Source: a bacterium (GTDB lineage: Bacteria; JAUVQV01; DATDCY01). Taken from it: a DNA stretch of 5,375 bases. Below are positions 1 to 5,375 of this stretch, piece after piece. The translations under genes were made by a program, and so were the position numbers. The stretch lies in NCBI GenBank assembly GCA_036524115.1, contig DATDCY010000164.1, forward strand, positions 1-5,375. The letters are read 5' to 3'. The notes below the pieces were generated by a model. That model searched no databases. It was not told where the DNA came from and was given only the letters and a program-made list of their open reading frames with translations. Positions within the stretch are counted from its first letter, which is position 1. Each line of letters opens with the position of its first letter.

Positions 1-299
1 GCCTCGCGCTCGCGCGGATCCAGGGCAGTCAGCCGCAGCACCGCCAGCGGCTGCCCGCGCCTCACGGGGTCGCCCGCGCGCAGCGTCACGCGCTCGAGGT
101 GCCCCGCGGTCGGCGCGGCCACGGTGTAACGGTCGCGCGCCCGCGTCCGGCCCTCCTCCTCGATGCCCGCCGCCAGCGGCCCCACCGAGACGGGGGCCGT
201 TTCGACGGCGGCGGGGCGCGGCAGGAAGGCGTAGACGGAGGCGCCCACGAGCGCGACGACGCACGCGCCGAGGAGCAGCCGCCGGCCGGTCGTCTTCAT
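1..299 (-). CDS. HlyD/RND-type periplasmic adaptor (membrane fusion protein), partial: N-terminal 99 codons
   Basis: This is the periplasmic adaptor expected to connect the inner-membrane ABC permease encoded just upstream to an outer-membrane channel or the periplasm. The visible protein starts MKTTGRRLLLGACVVALVGA. It has a short basic N-terminus, one hydrophobic segment at about residues 8-26 (an uncleaved anchor or signal), then a segment around residues 33-50 (ETAPVSVGPLAAGIEEEGRT) typical of adaptor beta-barrel entry strands. At residues 57-90 comes a biotinyl-lipoyl-like half-motif (YTVAAPTAGHLERV, then LRAGDPVRRGQPLAVL), the hallmark of HlyD/AcrA/MacA/DevB adaptors. The ATG at 297-299 is preceded by AAAGGAG with 6-nt spacing. 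It is the third gene of the operon, 14 nt after the permease stop. The window edge removes the coiled-coil hairpin and the rest of the barrel; family members usually have 300-420 residues. The family call is firm, the substrate unknown. Confidence 0.88.
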   Translation of the reverse strand, partial: MKTTGRRLLLGACVVALVGASVYAFLPRPAAVETAPVSVGPLAAGIEEEGRTRARDRYTVAAPTAGHLERVTLRAGDPVRRGQPLAVLRLTALDPRERE

Positions 300-305
300 C
301 GCGCG

Positions 306-312
306 CTCCTTT
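306..312 (-). promoter_or_regulatory. Shine-Dalgarno site of the adaptor gene
   Basis: On the minus strand this reads AAAGGAG, followed by 6 nt and then ATG. It lies directly behind the permease stop codon (TGA, 314-316). It is the strongest ribosome binding site in the operon and fixes the adaptor start at 299. Confidence 0.8.
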
Positions 313-313
313 C

Positions 314-2677
314 TCACTCCCGCGTCTTCAACACCGCCACCAGGTCGAGCTTCCTGATGCGGCCGGCGACCATGATACCCGAGACGAGCGCGGCGGCCAG
401 CGTCACGAGGAACGCGAAGGCGAAAGTCCCGCGCGAGAAGACCAGCGGCAGCCGGTAGAGGTCCGAGGCCACCATGCGTGCGAGCAGCGCCGCCGCCCCG
501 GCGCCGAGCCCGAAGCCCACGGGAATCGCCGCCAGCGTCAGCAGCGCGTGCTCGCCGAGCAGGATCAGCGCGATCTCGCGCCGCGTGAAGCCGAGCACGC
601 GCAGCGAGGCCAGCTCGTGCCCGCGCTCCGAGAGCGAGATGCGCGCGCCGTTGTAGACGATCCCCAGCGCGATGATGCAGGCGAAGGCGACGAGCACCCC
701 GGTCGTCGCGCGCATCGACTGCGCGATCGTCTGCAGGAAGCTCGCGAGCATGGCCTCGCGCACCGCGACCCCCGCCACGGCCGGCGTGCGCTTGAGCTCC
801 GCCGTCAGCGCGGACAGCCGCACCGCGTCGGCCGCGAGGAAGGCCCCGGAGACCGCCGGCCCCTCGCCGAGGAGGCGGTTGAGCGCGCGCAGGTCCATCG
901 TCGCCGTCAGCCCGAAGAGGTCGTCCACTGTCGCGGCCACAAGCGTCTCGCGCACCACGCGCCGCCCCTCGAGGATCTCGACGGTGACCGCGTCCCCGAC
1001 GGCGAGCCCGAGCAGCCGCGCCAGGGCGTCGGTGAGCACGACCCCCTCGGGCGGGACCTCGACGCGCGCGAGCTGCCGCGTGACCACGCGGCGCAGCTCC
1101 CCCGCGGGCTCGACCCCCATCAGCTCGATCCGGCGCGAGCGGTGACCGGCGACGAGCCGGGCGGACACCGCGCGGAACGGCTCCGCCGCCAGCACCCCCG
1201 GGAGATGGCGCAGGTCGTCGAGCGCCGACGCCGCGCGCGCCTCGCGCAGGATCACCGTCACGTCCTCGCGCTGCGCCTCGCGAAACTGGATGCGCACCAT
1301 CCAGTCGATGCAGTCGCCGAAATAGCGCGTCAGCACGAGCATCCCGACCGCCAGCGCGATGCCGGCGGTCGAGAGCAGCGCCTTGGCGCGCCGCCGGGCG
1401 AGGTTGCGCACGATCATCCGCGCGGGCGGCGAGAGCAGGCCCGCGACGCCGGAGCGCTCGAAGAGCCCGCGCTTGAACGACGGGGGAGGCTCGGGACGCA
1501 TCGCCTCGGCCGGAGGCAGGCGCACCGCGCGGCGCACCGCCGACAGCGCGCCGAGGGTCGCCGCGGCCGCGCTGATCGCGGCGGCCAGGCCGACGAGCCC
1601 CGGCGAGACCGCGAAGAGCAGACCGGGAAAGTGGAAGAAGCGCGCGTAGAGGTCCGCGAGGTAGGCGGCGAACCACGCCCCGAGCAGGGTCCCGGGCACG
1701 GCCCCGGCGAGCACCGCGGCCAGGGCGATCCCGAGGTAGTGCGCGCCGACGGCGGCGTTGGAGTAGCCGAAGGCCTTGAGGACGGCGATCTGGTCGCGCT
1801 GCGAGCCCACCAGCCGCGAGAGCACGACGTGGACGAGGAACGCCGCCACGGCCAGGAAGATCGAGGGGAGGTAGAGGCCCGTCACGCGGTCCTGCGCGAT
1901 CTCGTCCGAGAGGAAGCGGTTGGAAAGCTGCAGGTCGCGCCCGTACGCGCCGAGGCCGCCGTAGCGACCGAGCAGCGCGTCGACGCCCGCGAGGACCGGC
2001 GCCTCCGGCGCGCCCGGGGCCAACGCGAGCGAGACGTCGTTGAACGCCCCCTCCAGGTCGAAGAGCGCGGCCAGTGCCTCCCGGCCCACCCAGAGAACGC
2101 CGAAGCGCCGGTTGTCGGGGAAGATCTCGAGGCCGCGGATCTCGTAGACGTACTCCGGCGAGAGCGCCACGCCGACCACGGTCAGCTCCTGCCAGCGGCC
2201 GTTGACCACCGCGCCGAGGCGCGCGCCGATCTGCAGGCCGTTGGCGTCCGCGAAGCCCTCGCTGACGATGGCCTCCCCCGGCGCGCCCGGCTCGATCCAG
2301 CGCCCGCGGCGCAGGTGCAGGTCGTTGAGGATCGGCACGCGCCGCTCCGGGACGGAGACGAGCCTCCCGGTGGCCGGCTCGGGCAGCCCGGGGACGTCCA
2401 GGGTGACCTCGGCGACGACGCGCGTCTCGACCGCGGCGACGCCCGGGAGCGCGCGCAGGCGCGCCGCGAGCGCCTCGGGGGCGCGCTTGGCGTGGGCGAA
2501 GACGTCCGCGAAGCGGTAGCGCCGGTAGTAGTCGGCCTGCCCCTCGACGAGCGAGACGTAGGCCGAGCGCATCGTCACGAAGGCGGCGATCCCGCACATC
2601 GCGACGGCGGCGACGGCCACGAGCTGGCCGCGCAGGTGCCAGAGGTCTCTGGTCAGCTTCCGGTTGAGCGCCTTCAC
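314..2677 (-). CDS. ABC transporter permease with two FtsX-type modules (787 aa)
   Basis: This is the inner-membrane permease of an export-type or envelope-acting ABC system (MacB/LolC/FtsX superfamily). Hydrophobicity suggests eight membrane segments in two repeats. Repeat 1 has TM1 at about 18-36, a periplasmic domain at about 45-255, and an FtsX domain with three helices at about 268-288, 311-340 and 353-382. Repeat 2 has a TM at about 433-450, a second extracytoplasmic domain at about 470-650, and an FtsX domain with helices at about 658-677, 703-732 and 749-771. Each FtsX domain has the typical cytoplasmic turn after its first helix ([20 protein letters not shown] near 294; [20 protein letters not shown] near 685). 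Two FtsX domains in about 790 residues resembles YbbP-like permeases; MacB and LolC/E have one. The start is the GTG at 2675-2677, which overlaps the ATPase stop (GTGA) and has GGAG 7 nt upstream. The frame stays open another 735 nt upstream, but that part is only a shadow of the ATPase gene. The substrate cannot be read from the sequence. Confidence 0.9.
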   Translation of the reverse strand: MKALNRKLTRDLWHLRGQLVAVAAVAMCGIAAFVTMRSAYVSLVEGQADYYRRYRFADVFAHAKRAPEALAARLRALPGVAAVETRVVAEVTLDVPGLPEPATGRLVSVPERRVPILNDLHLRRGRWIEPGAPGEAIVSEGFADANGLQIGARLGAVVNGRWQELTVVGVALSPEYVYEIRGLEIFPDNRRFGVLWVGREALAALFDLEGAFNDVSLALAPGAPEAPVLAGVDALLGRYGGLGAYGRDLQLSNRFLSDEIAQDRVTGLYLPSIFLAVAAFLVHVVLSRLVGSQRDQIAVLKAFGYSNAAVGAHYLGIALAAVLAGAVPGTLLGAWFAAYLADLYARFFHFPGLLFAVSPGLVGLAAAISAAAATLGALSAVRRAVRLPPAEAMRPEPPPSFKRGLFERSGVAGLLSPPARMIVRNLARRRAKALLSTAGIALAVGMLVLTRYFGDCIDWMVRIQFREAQREDVTVILREARAASALDDLRHLPGVLAAEPFRAVSARLVAGHRSRRIELMGVEPAGELRRVVTRQLARVEVPPEGVVLTDALARLLGLAVGDAVTVEILEGRRVVRETLVAATVDDLFGLTATMDLRALNRLLGEGPAVSGAFLAADAVRLSALTAELKRTPAVAGVAVREAMLASFLQTIAQSMRATTGVLVAFACIIALGIVYNGARISLSERGHELASLRVLGFTRREIALILLGEHALLTLAAIPVGFGLGAGAAALLARMVASDLYRLPLVFSRGTFAFAFLVTLAAALVSGIMVAGRIRKLDLVAVLKTRE

Positions 2678-3405
2678 CAGGACAGCTCCGCCGGCGACAC
2701 GCGCCGCTCGTTCGTTCGGATCTCCGCGATCTCGCCGCTGGAGATCCGGATCACGCGCTCGGCCATCGCGGCGATCGCGGCGTTGTGCGTGATCACGACC
2801 GTGAGGGCGCCCAGCTCGCGGTTGACGCGCTCGAGCACCTCGAGCACCAGCTTCCCCGTCGGGTAGTCGAGCGCGCCGGTCGGCTCGTCGCACAGCAGCA
2901 CGTCCGGGCGCTTGGCCACGGCGCGGGCGATCGCCACGCGCTTCTGCTCGCCGCCGGAGAGCTGGGCCGGGAAGTGGTCGAGGCGCTCGCCGAGGCCGAC
3001 GAGCCGCAGCGCCTCGGCGGCATCGAGCGGCTCTTTCGCGATCTCGGTGACGAGCGCGACGTTCTCCAGCGCGGTGAGGCTCGGGATGAGGTTGTAGAAC
3101 TGGAAGACGTAGCCGACGTGCTCGCGGCGAAAGCGCGTCAGCTCGGCGTCGCCGGCCTTCGTCAGCAGGTGGTCGCGGTAGAAGACCTCGCCCTCGCTCG
3201 GCACGTCGAGCCCGCCGAGGATGTTCAGCAGCGTCGACTTGCCGCTGCCCGAGGGGCCCAGGAGCACGACGAACTCGCCGGCGAAGAGATCGACGTCGAC
3301 GCCCCGCAGGGCGTGCACCTCGACGTCGCCCATCCGGTAGACCTTGGAGATGCGGTGGACGTGGAAGACCGCCTCGCGGGCGCGATTCCCTTCGGTCTGG
3401 GCCAC
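2674..3405 (-). CDS. ABC transporter ATP-binding protein (MacB/LolD/FtsE-like, 243 aa)
   Basis: This cytoplasmic ATPase drives the FtsX-type permease encoded next. From the chosen start the motifs are complete and in order: an A-loop region near the start ([19 protein letters not shown]), Walker [10 protein letters not shown] at 50-58, Q-loop glutamine at 102 (VFQFYNL), signature LSGGE at 149-153, Walker B VLLCDEP at 169-175 with its catalytic glutamate, D-loop ALD at 178-180 and H-loop histidine at 207 (VITHN). The segments [16 protein letters not shown] and DEPTGALD are characteristic of the LolD/MacB/FtsE branch that serves FtsX permeases, and the length is normal for it. The chosen GTG start at 3405 has GGAGG with 6-nt spacing. 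A TTG at 3444 would add 13 residues but is less likely. The gene overlaps the permease by 4 nt, implying translational coupling. It is the first gene of the operon and divergent from the YgbA-like gene. Confidence 0.93.
   Translation of the reverse strand: MAQTEGNRAREAVFHVHRISKVYRMGDVEVHALRGVDVDLFAGEFVVLLGPSGSGKSTLLNILGGLDVPSEGEVFYRDHLLTKAGDAELTRFRREHVGYVFQFYNLIPSLTALENVALVTEIAKEPLDAAEALRLVGLGERLDHFPAQLSGGEQKRVAIARAVAKRPDVLLCDEPTGALDYPTGKLVLEVLERVNRELGALTVVITHNAAIAAMAERVIRISSGEIAEIRTNERRVSPAELSW
2685..2688 (-). promoter_or_regulatory. Shine-Dalgarno site of the permease, inside the ATPase gene
   Basis: GGAG on the minus strand lies 7 nt before the GTG start of the permease, within the last codons of the ATPase gene. 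With the GTGA stop/start overlap it supports the GTG at 2677 as the permease start, rather than any in-frame codon further upstream. Confidence 0.65.
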
Positions 3406-3518
3406 CGCACACCTCCGCGCCGGTGCAGACGCCTTTGATTTCAAGGTACGCCGCGGGCGCGGGCTGTCAAGCGACGGTCACCTCGCCCCCGTGTGCGCTT
3501 TTCGGGCATACTCGCCCC
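3406..3518. promoter_or_regulatory. Divergent intergenic control region between the ABC operon and the YgbA-like gene
   Basis: This 113-nt gap must hold the promoters of both the exporter operon (minus) and the YgbA-like gene (plus). The only AT-rich patch is an imperfect palindrome at 3432-3446 (CCTTTGATTTCAAGG), which contains TTGA-TT-TCAA at 3435-3444. CATACT at 3507-3512 is a possible -10 for the plus strand (4 of 6 matches to TATAAT), with no convincing -35 at 16-18 nt. I found no clear sigma-70 pair for the minus strand and no sigma-54 GG/GC pair. That promoters lie here is inferred from gene layout; the individual elements are weak. Confidence 0.45.
3412..3416 (-). promoter_or_regulatory. 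Shine-Dalgarno site deciding the ATPase start
   Basis: GGAGG on the minus strand is followed by 6 nt and the GTG at 3403-3405. The longer alternative start, TTG at 3442-3444, has no comparable purine-rich site before it. The GTG is therefore preferred. Confidence 0.75.
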
Positions 3519-3884
3519 ATGACCGACCGGCCCGCGATCCCCGCCATCTCGCGGCGCCCCCGCATGCAGCGCGAGGCGAAGACCGTCGCCGCGATGGCCG
3601 ACCTCTCCTGCACCGAGCTGCACGGCACGCCCCGGGGCGAGCTGTGCGAGGCGTGCGCGGGGCTGCTGGACTACGCCCTGCTGCGGCTGGCGAAGTGCCC
3701 CTTCCAGGAGGGGAAGACGACCTGCGGCAACTGCCGCGTCCACTGCTACAAGCCGGACATGCGCGAGCGCGCCCGCGAGATGATGCGCACCGCGGGGCCG
3801 CGCATGCCGCTGCGCCACCCGCTCATGACGCTCTGGCACTTCCTGGACGGCCTGAGGAAGGAGCCGGTCAAGAAGAAGCGTTAG
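3519..3884 (+). CDS. ygbA: YgbA-family ('nitrous oxide-stimulated promoter') cysteine-rich protein, 121 aa
   Basis: A small, soluble, basic protein that I recognise as YgbA family (Pfam YgbA_NO) from its layout: an N-terminal RMQREAKTVAAM helix (15-26), C31 and H35, a CxxC at 43-46 (LCEAC), LLDYALLRLAKCPF (49-62), then CGNCRVHCYKPDMRERAREM (69-88) and GPRMPLRHPLMTLWHFLDG (93-111). The seven cysteines (31, 43, 46, 60, 69, 72, 76) are spaced as in a metal or Fe-S site; that is inference, not a known cofactor. In Escherichia coli the homologue belongs to the NsrR nitric-oxide regulon, and its biochemical role is poorly defined. The chosen ATG is the first in-frame ATG that begins at the family domain; an ATG at codon 16 is possible, and neither has a good Shine-Dalgarno. 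The open frame extends to 3423, but the extra residues look non-coding. It is divergent from the exporter operon and convergent with the cupin gene. Family call strong; role here open. Confidence 0.85.
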   Translation: MTDRPAIPAISRRPRMQREAKTVAAMADLSCTELHGTPRGELCEACAGLLDYALLRLAKCPFQEGKTTCGNCRVHCYKPDMRERAREMMRTAGPRMPLRHPLMTLWHFLDGLRKEPVKKKR

Positions 3885-3903
3885 GAGAGGGGGACTGGAC
3901 GCA

Positions 3904-4245
3904 CTAAGAAGACGGCGGCAGGTGCACCGCCAGCCAGACGCAGGGCGGGTCCGCGCTCGTGGCCTCGACGCGGTGCCGCGCGCGGGCGGGGATCGCCACC
4001 CAGTCGCCCGCCGCCAGCTCGACGCGCTCGCCACCTTCGAAGAGCAGCGTCGCGCGCCCCGTGAGCAGCGCCACCCACTCCTCGCCGGCCTGGTCGAACC
4101 ACTCCCCCGGCGGCGTCGTCTGCCCCGTGGAGACGATGCGCTCGACGCGTGCGCCGTCCCGCGCGAGCAGCTCGTCGAAGCGCTCGCGGCCGCCGGGCGC
4201 CGTCGCGTCGTCGAAGAGATTGCCGCGCCTGCCCGGCCCCGCCAT
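3904..4245 (-). CDS. Small single-domain cupin protein (113 aa)
   Basis: A one-domain beta-barrel protein of the cupin_2 type. The region before the barrel (RERFDELLARDGARVERIVS, 20-39) leads into cupin motif 1 at 41-63 (G41 ... EWFDQAGEEWVALLTG) and motif 2 at about 80-91 (GDWVAIPARARH). The barrel ends with VWLAVHLPPSS. Motif 1 lacks the canonical HxH pair: E48, D51, E55 and E56 occupy that stretch, and H91 in motif 2 is retained. Any metal site would therefore be non-canonical. Similar small cupins with a GEWxDQ..EEWV core are widespread as uncharacterised proteins; I do not know the ligand or reaction. The start is the ATG at 4245, 11 nt after the acyl-CoA ligase stop, with a modest AGGGG 8 nt ahead. 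The frame remains open far upstream, but that stretch is a shadow of the ligase gene. It is probably co-transcribed with the ligase; whether it acts in that pathway is unknown. Confidence 0.85.
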   Translation of the reverse strand: MAGPGRRGNLFDDATAPGGRERFDELLARDGARVERIVSTGQTTPPGEWFDQAGEEWVALLTGRATLLFEGGERVELAAGDWVAIPARARHRVEATSADPPCVWLAVHLPPSS

Positions 4246-4256
4246 CGCGCCCGCCC

Positions 4257-5375
4257 CTACTTCCCGCGGTCGTGCTCGCGGATCTCGACCCGGCGGATCT
4301 TGCCGCTGATCGTCTTGGGCAGCTCCGCGACGAACTCGACGACCCGCGGGTACTTGTACGGCGCGGTGACGCGCTTCACGTGGTCCTGCAGCTCCTTCGC
4401 CAGTTCGGGCGAGCCGGTGCGGCCCTTCGCGAGCACGATCGTCGCCTTGACGACCTGCCCGCGGTCGGCGTCGGGGACGGCCGTCACCGCGCACTCGAGG
4501 ACCGCCGGGTGCTCGAGCAGCGCGCTCTCGACCTCGAAGGGACCGATGCGGTAGCCGGAGGACTTGATGACGTCGTCGGCGCGCCCGATGAACCAGAGGT
4601 AGCCGTCCTCGTCGCGCCAGGCCATGTCGCCGGTGAAGTAGACGCCGTCGTGCCAGACCCGGCGGGTGAGCGCCTCGTCGCCGTGGTAGCCGAGGAACAT
4701 CCCCACGGGACGCCCGGCGGCGGTGCGCACGACGATCTGCCCCTCCTCGCCGACCTCGACGGGCCGGCCGTCTTCGCCGACGAGCTCCACGCCCCAGCCC
4801 GGCGAGGGCAGGCCCATCGACCCCGGCTTCGGCTCGAGCCAGGGCCAGGTGGCGGCGAGCACGACCGTCTCGGTCTGCCCGTAGCCTTCCATGAGCCGCA
4901 GGCCCGTGGCCGCCAGCCACTGCTGGTAGACCTCCGGGTTGAGCGGTTCGCCGGCGACGGTGCACCAGCGCAGCGCCGAGAAGTCGTACGCCTTGAGGTC
5001 CTCCTTGATCAGGTAGCGGAAGACCGTCGGCGGCGCGCAGAACGAGGTCACCTTGTGGCGCGCCAGCACGGTGAGCAGGTCCCTCGCCACGAAGGCGTCC
5101 ATGTCGTAGACGAAGACCGCCGCGCCGCAGAGCCACTGGCCGTAGATCTTCCCCCAGGCGGCTTTCGCCCAGCCGGTGTCGGCGACGGTCAGGTGCACCC
5201 CACCCGGGGAGAGGTTGTGCCAGAAACGCGCGGTGACCAGGTGGCCGAGCGGGTACGTGTGGTCGTGGAGCACCATCTTCGGCAGACCGGTGGTGCCGGA
5301 GGTGAAGTAGATCAGCAGCGGGTCGGCGCCCCCCGCCGCCGCGGCCCCCGCGGGCCGCGCGAACGCCGCCGGCGC
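4257..5375 (-). CDS. AMP-forming acyl-CoA synthetase, medium-chain (ACSM) type, partial: C-terminal 372 aa
   Basis: An adenylate-forming enzyme (ANL superfamily) that would activate a carboxylic acid with ATP to acyl-AMP and then transfer it to CoA in the cytoplasm. Numbering from the window edge, the motifs are: P-loop TSGTTGLPK at 25-33, [11 protein letters not shown] at 65-75, AGEPLNPE near 141-148, EGYGQTE at 163-169, YFTGD at 246-250, [20 protein letters not shown] at 264-283 (hinge and C-terminal domain), and the catalytic lysine K359 in ISGKIRR near the C-terminus. All core catalytic motifs in the visible part are intact. The [11 protein letters not shown] block and overall pattern match the medium-chain/aromatic acid branch (ACSM, benzoate-CoA ligase-like) more than acetate or long-chain enzymes; the exact substrate cannot be told. 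About 170-200 N-terminal residues lie beyond the window, so the ATG at 5276, which falls right after the P-loop, is not the real start. The cupin gene follows 11 nt downstream. Confidence 0.92.
   Translation of the reverse strand, partial: APAAFARPAGAAAAGGADPLLIYFTSGTTGLPKMVLHDHTYPLGHLVTARFWHNLSPGGVHLTVADTGWAKAAWGKIYGQWLCGAAVFVYDMDAFVARDLLTVLARHKVTSFCAPPTVFRYLIKEDLKAYDFSALRWCTVAGEPLNPEVYQQWLAATGLRLMEGYGQTETVVLAATWPWLEPKPGSMGLPSPGWGVELVGEDGRPVEVGEEGQIVVRTAAGRPVGMFLGYHGDEALTRRVWHDGVYFTGDMAWRDEDGYLWFIGRADDVIKSSGYRIGPFEVESALLEHPAVLECAVTAVPDADRGQVVKATIVLAKGRTGSPELAKELQDHVKRVTAPYKYPRVVEFVAELPKTISGKIRRVEIREHDRGK

Noticed and set aside
258-299. Lipoprotein signal in the adaptor (LGAC near residue 13)
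   Set aside because: The hydrophobic stretch before C13 is too short, and the hydrophobic segment continues past the cysteine to about residue 26. A membrane anchor or ordinary signal segment fits better.
548-2866. A 772-codon open frame on the plus strand, antisense to the permease
   Set aside because: Its translation is a run of R, H, D, E, G and Q with no hydrophobic segments or motifs, as expected for the complement of a GC-rich gene with strong third-position GC bias. The minus-strand permease has clear FtsX features, so this is a shadow frame.
2678-3412. N-terminal 245-codon extension of the permease frame
   Set aside because: The translation is arginine/alanine-rich and featureless, and overlaps a complete ABC ATPase with every catalytic motif. 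The GTG at 2677 with its own Shine-Dalgarno is the real start.
2785-3438. A 217-codon plus-strand open frame antisense to the ATPase
   Set aside because: Low-complexity composition and full overlap with a complete ABC ATPase mark it as a shadow frame.
3406-3444. TTG at 3444 as the ATPase start, adding 13 residues
   Set aside because: The extension ([13 protein letters not shown]) lies outside the conserved domain and lacks a ribosome binding site, whereas the GTG at 3405 has a strong GGAGG at good spacing.
3465-3481. Possible CRP/FNR- or HcpR-like operator around TGTCAAGCGACGGTCAC
   Set aside because: The two GTCA elements are in direct rather than inverted orientation, and the arms do not pair, so there is no dyad to support a site.
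4246-5136. Upstream extension of the cupin frame, giving an apparent 410-aa protein
   Set aside because: The extra part is an out-of-frame reading of the acyl-CoA ligase gene, rich in R, A and G without domain motifs. The cupin begins at the ATG at 4245, just after the ligase stop.
1-5375. Mobile element, CRISPR array, tRNA/rRNA or riboswitch
   Set aside because: I saw no transposase, terminal inverted repeats, regularly spaced direct repeats or conserved RNA folds. Apart from the short gaps described, the window is filled by protein-coding genes of uniform composition.

Overview
This is a gene-dense, very GC-rich stretch (roughly 70% G+C by eye) with tight, overlapping bacterial gene spacing. 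An envelope-spanning ABC exporter with a HlyD-type adaptor implies a diderm (Gram-negative) bacterium. A YgbA-family protein and a medium-chain-type acyl-CoA ligase would fit a high-GC proteobacterium or a Desulfobacterota/Myxococcota-like lineage, but taxonomy cannot be fixed from this window.

Left block (1-3405, minus strand, read right to left): a three-gene operon made of an ABC ATPase (2674-3405), a two-module FtsX-type permease (314-2677) and the N-terminal third or so of a HlyD/RND-type periplasmic adaptor (1-299, cut by the window edge). The ATPase stop and permease start share a GTGA overlap, and the adaptor starts 14 nt after the permease stop behind a strong Shine-Dalgarno sequence. 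Together they would make a MacAB- or DevBCA-like exporter: the ATPase powers the permease and the adaptor links it to the outer envelope. The substrate is unknown.

Middle (3406-3884): a 113-nt divergent intergenic region with one AT-rich imperfect palindrome, then a plus-strand gene for a 121-aa, seven-cysteine protein of the YgbA family ('nitrous oxide-stimulated promoter' family). In enterobacteria this family is tied to the nitric-oxide/NsrR response.

Right block (3904-5375, minus strand): an AMP-forming acyl-CoA synthetase (its N-terminus lies beyond the window) followed 11 nt later by a 113-aa cupin, likely co-transcribed. The cupin gene converges on the YgbA gene with 19 nt between stop codons and no visible terminator.

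The genes are recognisable family members. I see no mobile element, CRISPR array, RNA gene or clearly new system. The main points of interest are the YgbA-like gene beside an exporter with a shared control region, and a cupin that lacks the canonical HxH metal motif. Very long open frames on the opposite strand and in other frames are GC-driven shadows.
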